A program made the position numbers and the translations under genes. DNA of 64,000 nt from Cyanobium sp. E1_MAG_00006 (GTDB taxonomy: Bacteria; Cyanobacteriota; Cyanobacteriia; PCC-6307; Cyanobiaceae): NCBI GenBank assembly GCA_027488975.1, contig JAIYAQ010000037.1, forward strand, positions 40,382 to 104,381, given 5' to 3'. Below are positions 32,985 to 39,185 of the stretch, piece after piece. Position 1 is the first letter of the stretch. Each line of letters starts with the position of its first letter. The notes under the pieces were generated by a model, which saw only the letters and a list, made by a program, of their open reading frames with translations, was not told the DNA's origin and did not search any database.

Positions 32985-33881
32985 TCAGGTTGGCGACTGC
33001 GCCCGTTCTTCCGACAGGGCGGCGGCGAAGCCCTCGCGGTAGCTCGGGTAGCGCAGCTGGTACCCCAGCTGCCGGCAGAGCAGATGGTTGCTGACGCGCC
33101 GATTGTCGGCCCAGAAGCTCAGGGCCATCGGGCTCATGCTGCCGGCGATCATCTCGAAGCGCTGCAGTGGCGGCAGCTTGCAGCCGAGTAGATGGGCGGC
33201 GTAGCCCAGGGTTTCGCTGGAGGGGCAGGGGACGTCGTCGCTGACATTGAGCAGTGGCGGCCGCTGCGCCGACGGCAGGCTCAGGCCATGCAGCAGGGCG
33301 CCGACGATGTCGTCCACATGAATGCGGCAGAACACCTGGCCGCGCTTATGAACGAGGCGTGTCGTGCCCTGGGCCAGTTGCTGAAAGGGGCAGCGGCCGG
33401 GCCCGTAGATCGCCGGCAGCCGGAAGCTCATCGCCGGCAGGCCGCTGTTCAGCCAGCGCTGCTCGCATGCCAGCCGCGCGCGGCTGCGCTCCAGGGTCGG
33501 CGTGGTGGGGCTCGTCTCGTCCACCCAGGCGCCCCCCGTGTCGCCGTAGACACCGGTGGTCGAGAGATAGCCGAGCCAGTCCAGGGGCTGGTGGCGCAGC
33601 TCCGGCAGCAGAAGGTCCAACGCCGCATCGCTGCCATCTCTGGCCGCCGGGATGGTCACGAGTGCATGGCTGATCGCCTCGGGCATGGCGAGAGGCACCC
33701 CATTGGCAGGGTCGAAGCGCAGCCAGGAGAGTGCTGCCGCTGTGGGCGGCGGCTCGGGATTGCGGTGTGTGAGCCAGACCTGTGCCCCCAGGGCTGCAGC
33801 GGCGGCGGCGAAGCGTTGGCCGGTGTAGCCACCGCCGATCACCAGGATCCGGGCGCTCCGGTTGACAGTCCGACCGTTCAT
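32985..33881 (-). CDS. Short-chain NAD(P)-dependent epimerase-like protein
   Basis: 298 residues from the ATG at 33881 (MNGRTVNRS). The Rossmann glycine motif is ILVIGGGYTGQRFAAA near residue 15, followed by a typical extended-SDR layout with YLSTTGVYGDTGGAWVDE, FRLPAIYGPGRCPFQQLA and HVDDIVGALLHGL. This resembles the YeeZ/SDR-a family of nucleotide-sugar-epimerase-like proteins of unknown substrate. Its start and the start of the divergent small gene overlap in the sequence TCATGA, leaving no intergenic space. Confidence 0.88.
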   Translation of the reverse strand: MNGRTVNRSARILVIGGGYTGQRFAAAAAALGAQVWLTHRNPEPPPTAAALSWLRFDPANGVPLAMPEAISHALVTIPAARDGSDAALDLLLPELRHQPLDWLGYLSTTGVYGDTGGAWVDETSPTTPTLERSRARLACEQRWLNSGLPAMSFRLPAIYGPGRCPFQQLAQGTTRLVHKRGQVFCRIHVDDIVGALLHGLSLPSAQRPPLLNVSDDVPCPSSETLGYAAHLLGCKLPPLQRFEMIAGSMSPMALSFWADNRRVSNHLLCRQLGYQLRYPSYREGFAAALSEERAQSPT

Positions 33882-34200
33882 GAGTACACCTGTATCACTC
33901 GCCGTTGCGTCCGTGACCGCTTCCTGTTTCTCTACTCCCCTGACAGGTGCCCTGACTGGTGCCCGGGCCACGTCTCTGGCGGCTTCCCTGCCGGCATCGC
34001 TGGCCGGGAGGGTCCATCCGGTTCTTGCTGCCCATCCGTCTCGCGCAGCCAAGGGTCTGGCATCCGCCCAGAGTCTGCGTGGTCTGGCCCTGGTGGGCCT
34101 GTTTCTGGTGCTGGCTGCTCTGCTGGCGCCGGAGCAGCCGCGGGCTCAGGCGGAGATCTGCGAGCGCCACAACGGCGCGGCGGCCTGCCGGGTCTGGTGA
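33880..34200 (+). CDS. Small predicted exported or membrane protein ending CRVW
   Basis: 106 residues from the ATG at 33880. The first 65 residues are Ala/Ser/Thr-rich. A hydrophobic segment (SLRGLALVGLFLVLAALLAP, about residues 70-90) leads to a short end AEICERHNGAAACRVW with two cysteines. The hydrophobic part followed by a short conserved-looking Cys-containing end suggests a lumenal or periplasmic peptide, perhaps from a later start near residue 58. The gene starts head-to-head with the SDR gene and ends seven bases before the convergent HNH stop. Function unknown. Confidence 0.6.
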   Translation: MSTPVSLAVASVTASCFSTPLTGALTGARATSLAASLPASLAGRVHPVLAAHPSRAAKGLASAQSLRGLALVGLFLVLAALLAPEQPRAQAEICERHNGAAACRVW

Positions 34201-34207
34201 AGCGGTC

Positions 34208-34630
34208 TCAGGCGGCCTGCCAGAGCGGTTGCGCAGGCAGCAGCGGGGTGGGATTCGGCTGGCTTCTCGGCACTGCGACGGGCTGCGTTGGTGTGGCCCA
34301 CTGCAGCAGCCGTGTCGCCAGTCGCAGGTCTCCGTCCATCCAGGCACGGATCGCCATGGCCCGGCGTGGATCGTAGAAGCGCTGGCGTCGGTACCACTCG
34401 AACGCGTCGGCGTCGCTTTTGTGTCCGTTGCAGGCCAGGCAGGCCGGCACACAGTTTTCAGTCACACTCAGGCCGCCTCGGCTTTGCGGCAAGAGGTGAT
34501 CAATGGATTCGGATGGCTTACCGCAGTAAATGCAGGTTTTGTGAGTAATAGAATGGAGAGATTGTCTCCAGCGTCGAACACGAAGTTTGGGGCACAGATC
34601 CTCAAGGAAAACCGCATCCCTGGTGTGCAT
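34208..34630 (-). CDS. HNH endonuclease
   Basis: 140 residues. The HNH fold reads CIYCGKPSESIDHLLPQSRGG, then N-C-V-P-A-C-LACNGHK: two CxxC zinc pairs, the DH catalytic pair and the Asn/His metal site are all present, so the nuclease looks intact. The C-terminal about 60 residues are helical with a Pro-rich tail. The 5' part of the gene and its upstream region are visibly less GC-rich than the surroundings. A perfect TTGACA (34679-34674, minus strand) lies upstream. It is head-to-head with the SNF2 helicase. Confidence 0.9.
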   Translation of the reverse strand: MHTRDAVFLEDLCPKLRVRRWRQSLHSITHKTCIYCGKPSESIDHLLPQSRGGLSVTENCVPACLACNGHKSDADAFEWYRRQRFYDPRRAMAIRAWMDGDLRLATRLLQWATPTQPVAVPRSQPNPTPLLPAQPLWQAA

Positions 34631-34673
34631 CCGATCGGCTCGGTTGGCAAGAGTCTGCCCGTGGTGCCTGCAT

Positions 34674-34746
34674 TGTCAATGTGTCGAAGGATGCACTTTG
34701 TGGAGTTGATTGCGTCTGTTGCGTCCTGCCGCAGTCCAGTTAGATT
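34674..34746. promoter_or_regulatory. Divergent promoter region between HNH nuclease and helicase
   Basis: On the minus strand TTGACA (34679-34674) is a consensus -35 for the HNH gene, with a weak -10 (AGACTC, 34656-34651). On the plus strand TTGCGT (34719-34724) and TAGATT (34741-34746), 16 bases apart, make a fair promoter for the helicase. The region is AT-richer than its surroundings. Confidence 0.4.
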
Positions 34747-34842
34747 GAGAGCTGTGCCGGTCGGCTGCTGCGGCGCGGCCTGCTGATCTGTCCTGTCCCG
34801 TTGCCCCGCCGCCGAGCCCCTGACCATTCCGGCCGTTGTTTG

Positions 34843-36417
34843 ATGCGTCTGGGCGCCGCCGGCAGCATTGAGCTCGTCCTTCCCTTCGATGCGGTCACGC
34901 AGGCCCAGCTGCGGCAGGTGCGCCCCCGTGGTGTCTGGCACTCCCGGCGTGGCTGCTGGGTCTTTCCCCTGGAGGCGGCCGCAGAGCTGCAGCGACGCTT
35001 CGGTCATCGCTTCGCCCAGACCCCGGATCTGCGCCGCTGGTTCGCCTGGCTGCAGCAGCCGCTGCCGCCGCTGCCGCCGCACCGCCAGCTGGTGCAGCTG
35101 GCTGCGCTGAATCAGCCTCTGGCGGACGGCCGTCAGCTGTTTGCCCATCAGCGGGCAGCGGTGCGTTGGCTGCTGGCCCGGCGCGGTGCCGTTCTCGCCG
35201 ATGCCATGGGTCTGGGCAAGACCCTCGCCGTCCTGGTCGCCGCGAGGGCGATGGTGCGGGCAGCGCACTGCCGGATCGCGGTGATCGCTCCGGCCGGGCT
35301 GCACAACCACTGGCGCCAGGAGGCCGCGGCACTGGAGCTGGAGATCTCTCTGCTGAGCTGGGCGCGCCTGCCGGCAGATCTCCCCCCGGCCGGCACGGTG
35401 CTGATTGCCGATGAGGCCCATTACGCCCAGAACCTCAGCAGTGCCCGCACCCAGGCCTTCCTGCGCCTGGCTCGCCACCCTCGCCTGCGCGCCGCCTGGC
35501 TGCTGAGTGGCACGCCGATGAAGAACGGTCGGCCCGCCCAGTTGTTTCCCTTGCTGGCGGCCATCGGCCATCCGCTGGCGGCTGATCAGCGGGCCTTTGA
35601 GGAGCGCTACTGTCATGGGCACTGGTGTGATGCGGGTGGTGTGCGCCACTGGCAGGCGCTGGGGGCCACCCATCTGGAGGAACTCCATCGCCTCACGCGT
35701 CCGTTGCTGTTGCATCGCCGCAAGCAGGATTGTCTCGATCTGCCCCCGAAGCGCCGGCGGCTGGTTCCGCTGCAGCTTTCCGAGCTTGAGGGCCAGGGCT
35801 TCCAGCATCGTCTTGCGTTGGTTGTCGACGATTACCGCCGCCGGGCTGCTGCCGGGCTGGTGCGTCGTGATGCCGAGGCTCTGGCGGTGTTCACGGCCCT
35901 GCGTCAGATCGCGGCGGAGTACAAACTGCCGGCTGCGGCTGAACTGATTCGTGGGCTGCTGGCGCAGGCGGAACCGGTGGTGGTCTTCTGCACCTTCGTG
36001 GCTGCTGCCGAGCTGCTGCAGGCGTGCCTCGGAGGCTCCCTGCTCACCGGCCGTCTCAGGCCGGCAGAGCGTCAGGCCGTGGTGGATGCGTTCCAGCAGG
36101 GTGAGAGTTCACTGCTGATCTGCACGTACGGTGCTGGCGGGCTCGGCTTCAACCTGCAGCGTGCCCGCCATGTGGTCCTGCTGGAGCGCCCCTGGACGCC
36201 TGGCGATGCGGAACAGGCGGAGGACCGCTGCCATCGCATCGGCATGCAGGCCACGCTGCACTGCCATTGGCTCCAGCTGGGGGTGGCCGACCAGCTGGTG
36301 GATGGCCTAATCGCCAGCAAGGCCGAGCGCATCGACCTGCTGCTGCATCGCCGCTCTACCGCCTTGGAGCGTCAGGCGTTGCCGCGGATGGTGCGTCGGT
36401 TGCTGGCGGAGTGGTGA
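34843..36417 (+). CDS. SNF2-family helicase with HARP-like N terminus
   Basis: 524 residues from the ATG at 34843; a TTG at 34801 in frame would add 14 residues. The first about 55 residues, IELVLPFDAV followed by WHSRRGCWVFPLEAAAEL, resemble the HARP substrate-recognition motif of SMARCAL1-type annealing helicases. The SNF2 motor follows: Walker A ADAMGLGKTLAVLV near 119, DEAH box IADEAHY, motif III LLSGTPMKN, motif V GAGGLGFNLQRA and motif VI QAEDRCHRIGM. The last motif matches the SMARCAL1/ZRANB3 form. It probably remodels branched or stalled DNA; this is inference. It ends inside the antisense lipoprotein gene. Confidence 0.88.
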   Translation: MRLGAAGSIELVLPFDAVTQAQLRQVRPRGVWHSRRGCWVFPLEAAAELQRRFGHRFAQTPDLRRWFAWLQQPLPPLPPHRQLVQLAALNQPLADGRQLFAHQRAAVRWLLARRGAVLADAMGLGKTLAVLVAARAMVRAAHCRIAVIAPAGLHNHWRQEAAALELEISLLSWARLPADLPPAGTVLIADEAHYAQNLSSARTQAFLRLARHPRLRAAWLLSGTPMKNGRPAQLFPLLAAIGHPLAADQRAFEERYCHGHWCDAGGVRHWQALGATHLEELHRLTRPLLLHRRKQDCLDLPPKRRRLVPLQLSELEGQGFQHRLALVVDDYRRRAAAGLVRRDAEALAVFTALRQIAAEYKLPAAAELIRGLLAQAEPVVVFCTFVAAAELLQACLGGSLLTGRLRPAERQAVVDAFQQGESSLLICTYGAGGLGFNLQRARHVVLLERPWTPGDAEQAEDRCHRIGMQATLHCHWLQLGVADQLVDGLIASKAERIDLLLHRRSTALERQALPRMVRRLLAEW

Positions 36418-36823
36418 CGCCGCTTCGGCTGGCGGCTGACCAGGCCTGGCAGCTTCGGCTGCGCAGCTTGATCTCCTCCACCAGCAGGGGGTCGGGTGCC
36501 GGCTTTGCCGGGGCGCGGGCCAGCAGGTCCGCCGCCGCCAGGCTGTCGCGGCAGGCCAGCTGGTTGCGGCCCGCCAGACTGAGCAACAGGGCCCGCTCAT
36601 TGCGGGGTTGAGGATGCCGCGGATGGGCGGCCACGACTGCGTCGCAGCGTCGGATGGCTTCGTTGAGCCTGTCCATGGTCACCTTCTGCAGACAGGCGTC
36701 AGCAGCGGGTCCTTGTGGACGCTGCTCAGCCACCGGCGTGTTGATGCAACCCGCCAGCAGCACGCCGGCGCTCAGGGCGCTCAGGCTTGCAACCCAGCCG
36801 CGCCCGGGAATTGAATCGGGCAC
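36356..36823 (-). CDS. Predicted lipoprotein
   Basis: 155 residues. The N terminus is a lipoprotein signal with lipobox LLAGC (Cys at about residue 26). The mature part has paired helices resembling a single TPR-like unit (about 45-115) with three further Cys residues, then a Ser/Thr/Pro/Ala tail. Its 3' end overlaps the 3' end of the helicase by 62 bases on the opposite strand. The lipobox at the right place argues for a real gene. Function unknown. Confidence 0.65.
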   Translation of the reverse strand: MPDSIPGRGWVASLSALSAGVLLAGCINTPVAEQRPQGPAADACLQKVTMDRLNEAIRRCDAVVAAHPRHPQPRNERALLLSLAGRNQLACRDSLAAADLLARAPAKPAPDPLLVEEIKLRSRSCQAWSAASRSGVTTPPATDAPSAATPDAPRR

Positions 36824-36828
36824 CTGAA

Positions 36829-37257
36829 TCAGTAGCTGTACCGGCTGCTGCCGGAGGCTGGTTTGGCGGGGGTGCTGCTGGGGGTTGGGGCGGCAGCCGC
36901 CGCGTCGCGGGCCGCCGTTTTCTCGTACAGGCTGCCGAGGTACTTGCCGCAGTCCGGGTAGCTGCCGGGGTTCTGAACCACCGCTTCGGTGATCATCACG
37001 GCAGCGTGTTCCGGCGATGTCTTGAACATGCTGGCGCTCTGACGCTTGATCAGCGCATAGGCGGCCGCCCAGCTCACATCGTGGCTGTTGCCGGCGCTGC
37101 GCATGAAGCAGTACACCTGCGCCCCTTTACCGCCGGGGGTGCCTGCCGGATCCGCCGCCTGTGCTGCGGTCATCGCCAGGGCTCCACAAGTCAGCAGGGC
37201 CAGTGGCAGCAGAACGCCGAGGCGGATGAACGGGGATCGGGGGAGGAGGGGAGCCAT
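36829..37257 (-). CDS. Secreted small protein, possible DUF6554 family
   Basis: 142 residues with a clear signal peptide (LGVLLPLALLTCGALAMTAAQA, cleavage near residue 34). The mature domain contains GAQVYCFMRSAGNSHDVSWAAAY and the stretch MFKTSPEHAAVMITEAVV, then a second Cys in YPDCGKYL, so a disulfide is possible. The last about 35 residues are low complexity. The core resembles a small cyanobacterial family that I associate, without certainty, with DUF6554. It lies five bases before the lipoprotein gene start and both read leftward, so they are likely co-transcribed. Confidence 0.78.
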   Translation of the reverse strand: MAPLLPRSPFIRLGVLLPLALLTCGALAMTAAQAADPAGTPGGKGAQVYCFMRSAGNSHDVSWAAAYALIKRQSASMFKTSPEHAAVMITEAVVQNPGSYPDCGKYLGSLYEKTAARDAAAAAPTPSSTPAKPASGSSRYSY

Positions 37258-37280
37258 CGGAGGATCCGGCGGTGCCGCAG

Positions 37281-37294
37281 CGGTGGGCCCACCG
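37281..37294. promoter_or_regulatory. 14-base perfect palindrome upstream of the secreted-protein gene
   Basis: CGGTGGGCCCACCG is a perfect palindrome located 24 bases before the start codon of the 36829-37257 gene and 13 bases from the AbrB-like stop. It could be an operator or the stem of a short terminator for the upstream gene; no T tract follows. Confidence 0.35.
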
Positions 37295-37312
37295 TATCGA
37301 TCGCAGCTCGCG

Positions 37313-37840
37313 CTATCCAGGGGGCGTGCCCTCGCTGCCGAGAACCAGCCGCACCGTGATCGGCAGCACCAGCAGCACCGTGATCAAGCGCACGGCATGC
37401 AGGCTGGCCACCGCTGCCCCCACCCCGAACTCCGCTCCCACCAGGCTCATGCCGCTGATTCCGCCGGGGGCAGCGCCCAGCAGGGCCACCACAGGATCGA
37501 TGCCCAGCATCCGGCTGCAGAGCAGGCCCACCACCAGGCCCGTGATGACCAGGCTGAGGGTGATCACCACCGCCGGGCGCCACAGCTGGCGCAGCTCCGT
37601 CAGCGCAGTACTGGTGAGCCCGGTGCCGATCACGGTGCCGATGCCGATCTCCAGGAGCGTGCGGCTGCCGAGCGGCCATTGCGCCGTTTCGAGTTGCCCG
37701 GACATGCTCAGCAGTCCTGCCCCCAGCAAAGCTCCGGCCAGGGGAGCCGCCGGGATGCCGGTGCGCAGAGCGAGGAGGCCGCCTCCAAGGCCCGCGAGCA
37801 GGTAGGCCAACAGGTTCAGCGGTGCTGCCATGGCTGGCAT
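37313..37840 (-). CDS. AbrB-family membrane protein, single-repeat form
   Basis: 175 residues from the ATG at 37840 (MPAMAAPLN), or 172 from 37831. The protein is nearly all hydrophobic, with about five to six spans, and contains LRTGIPAAPLAGALLGAGL, TVIGTGLTSTAL and LGAAPGGISGMSLVGAEFG. These match the membrane family called AbrB (PF05145 type, not the DNA-binding AbrB). Bacterial members usually have two such repeats of about 170 residues; this protein has one. Role unknown; members have been linked to small-molecule or ammonia-related transport only by naming. Confidence 0.75.
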   Translation of the reverse strand: MPAMAAPLNLLAYLLAGLGGGLLALRTGIPAAPLAGALLGAGLLSMSGQLETAQWPLGSRTLLEIGIGTVIGTGLTSTALTELRQLWRPAVVITLSLVITGLVVGLLCSRMLGIDPVVALLGAAPGGISGMSLVGAEFGVGAAVASLHAVRLITVLLVLPITVRLVLGSEGTPPG

Positions 37841-37939
37841 TGGTGGACGATCGCTCAAGTCTGCTGGTCGATTCCGGGGCCTGCAGACTTGAGAACCGGC
37901 CAGGGCTGTGGTGTTATCGGGGCAGTTGCTTGCAAGGCC

Positions 37940-38242
37940 ATGGTCGGCGAATCGGTGTCCTTCCGGATCACCCGCACCACGGAGGACCTCGCCCAGACCG
38001 TGGCAGCCCTCTCCCAGCGTTTGGTGAAACTGGAGCAGCGGCTGGAGGCCATGGCGCTCCAGATCGATCAGGTGGCGCTGCCGGCAGAGCCCGATGCCGA
38101 GGAGTTGCGTCGGCTGGATCAGGTTGCCGTGCTGCTGGCTGATTGCCGCAACCTGCTCGAGGACAGCGATGCCTCCGCTGGGCCTGCGCCTCTGCACTCC
38201 GAATTGCAGGAGGGCGACACGCAGGACGCGCTGGCCGCCTGA
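37940..38242 (+). CDS. Small coiled-coil protein, unknown
   Basis: 100 residues from the ATG at 37940 (MVGESVSFRITRTTED). The frame is open far upstream but only this segment looks like a protein. Residues about 12-40 show heptads (LAQTVAALSQRLVKLEQRLEAMALQID), then a second helix around 55-72 (RRLDQVAVLLADCRNLL). No known domain is recognised. It is the first of three small rightward unknown genes that end before the tRNA. Confidence 0.6.
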   Translation: MVGESVSFRITRTTEDLAQTVAALSQRLVKLEQRLEAMALQIDQVALPAEPDAEELRRLDQVAVLLADCRNLLEDSDASAGPAPLHSELQEGDTQDALAA

Positions 38243-38276
38243 TCGCTTCCGCCCCACCCTTGGCAGGAGTGCCACA

Positions 38277-38564
38277 ATGGGAAGAAAGCGAACCATGGCC
38301 CACTCCAACAGCCATCGCCCCGCTCCAGCTCAGGCAGCTGCCCCCGCTTCCCCCTCGGCAACGGCCTCCACAGCGATTCAGTTGGGTGGTAACGCCTCCC
38401 CGCCAGGCTGCAGGAGCCGCGGGTACAGCGAGAGCGGGCATCAGTTGGAGAAGCTCGAATTCGCCCTAGCCGTGGCGATCACCCGCGGTGATGCCCCACG
38501 CATCGACCAGCTCAGGGCTCAGATTGCGGCCCTTGGCGGTAACAGGGAAGAGCCGGGTACCTGA
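38277..38564 (+). CDS. Small protein, unknown
   Basis: 95 residues from ATG 38277 (or 89 from 38295). The N-terminal 50 residues are Ala/Pro/Ser-rich and poorly constrained. The C-terminal part GHQLEKLEFALAVAITRGDAPRIDQLRAQIAALGG is amphipathic helical and looks like the functional part. AGGAG (38265-38269) precedes the first ATG by seven bases, which supports that start. No function assigned. Confidence 0.6.
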   Translation: MGRKRTMAHSNSHRPAPAQAAAPASPSATASTAIQLGGNASPPGCRSRGYSESGHQLEKLEFALAVAITRGDAPRIDQLRAQIAALGGNREEPGT

Positions 38565-38688
38565 AGCGCCGCTCGTGTGCATCCGGCCACATCCCGATTC
38601 ACTCGTGCCTGCCGACTAGCATCGCGTTCGTGGCGTGCGTCGATCCTGCGACGTCCGCATTGATCCATTCAGCGCCCGTCCTCACCGC

Positions 38689-38925
38689 ATGCAAGCGATC
38701 GGTCAGCCAACCGTCGGTGATCGCCGTGCCGACAATTCCAAGTCAGATCATCAGCGCACGGATCTGCAGCGCCAGGCAGCAGTTCATGAACTCGCTGCTG
38801 AGGAGGCTGCGCGTCAGGGAGACCTTGAAGCGTCAGCCCGTCAGATCCTGCAGGCTCTCGACTGCGAACGTCGGGCCGGCAGCGTTGGCCCCCAGGTGCT
38901 GCAGTTGATCAAGCCAAGATCCTGA
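38689..38925 (+). CDS. Small helical protein, unknown
   Basis: 78 residues from the ATG at 38689 (MQAIGQPTVG). The core RQAAVHELAAEEAARQGDLEASARQILQALDCERRAGSVGPQVLQLIKPRS is a charged helical pair with a tidy end that reads like a conserved picocyanobacterial small protein. A -10-like TAGCAT lies near 38618-38623. It stops 46 bases before the stem-loop at 38972, which may end its transcript. Function unknown. Confidence 0.62.
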   Translation: MQAIGQPTVGDRRADNSKSDHQRTDLQRQAAVHELAAEEAARQGDLEASARQILQALDCERRAGSVGPQVLQLIKPRS

Positions 38926-38971
38926 GCTGATTGCCTGCTTCAGAGCAAGCGCACAGCTGGATGGATGAACA

Positions 38972-39013
38972 ACAAGATTGATCTGGGATACCGCAATCCT
39001 GGATCAATCTTGT
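38972..39013. terminator. Long stem-loop between small ORF and tRNA-Gly (possible two-way terminator)
   Basis: A perfect 12-base inverted repeat (38972-38983 and 39002-39013, ACAAGATTGATC and its complement) continues inward through two G:U pairs and four more pairs, giving an 18-bp stem with a 6-base loop. It sits 17 bases past the 3' end of the leftward tRNA and 46 bases past the stop of the rightward gene. Neither side has a proper T tract, and the stem is much richer in A/T than the region. Confidence 0.55.
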
Positions 39014-39029
39014 GGGATCGTCTGTTTCA

Positions 39030-39101
39030 AGCGGGTGACCGGATTCGAACCGGCGACGTTCAGCTTGGGAAGCTGACATTCTACCACTGAATTACACCCG
39101 C
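39030..39101 (-). tRNA. tRNA-Gly(CCC)
   Basis: 72 bases forming a full cloverleaf on the minus strand. The acceptor stem is GCGGGTG/CACCCGC, the D arm includes TTCAGTGGTAGAA, the anticodon stem TCAGC/GCTGA encloses the loop TTCCCAA with anticodon CCC, and the T arm is CCGG-TTCGAAT-CCGG. CCA is not encoded; the discriminator is U. It reads GGG glycine codons. A TAGCAT -10-like hexamer (39115-39110) lies nine bases upstream. Confidence 0.96.
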
Positions 39102-39109
39102 ATTCTTGA

Positions 39110-39115
39110 ATGCTA
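39110..39115 (-). promoter_or_regulatory. Candidate -10 element of tRNA-Gly
   Basis: TAGCAT on the minus strand ends nine bases before the first tRNA base, the right distance for transcription to begin one or two bases before it. The would-be -35 region lies inside the inverted repeat at 39116-39144. Confidence 0.45.
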
Positions 39116-39144
39116 GCAAGGCCCCCAATGCTCAGGGGCCTTGC
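39116..39144 (-). terminator. Hairpin after the aminotransferase gene
   Basis: A perfect 10-base inverted repeat, GCAAGGCCCC and GGGGCCTTGC, with a 9-base loop lies 41 bases after the stop of the leftward aminotransferase gene. It is a plausible terminator stem, although no T run follows on the minus strand. It directly abuts the tRNA -10 hexamer. Confidence 0.55.
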
Positions 39145-39185
39145 GTTCTCAGGGATTTCGGCCCGTGTTCTGCTGAGCCTGTTCC

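Noticed and set aside
34208..38925. A phage-defence island or prophage remnant around the HNH and helicase genes
   Set aside because: No integrase, methylase, phage structural gene, direct attachment repeats or toxin-antitoxin pair is visible; flanks are ordinary core genes.
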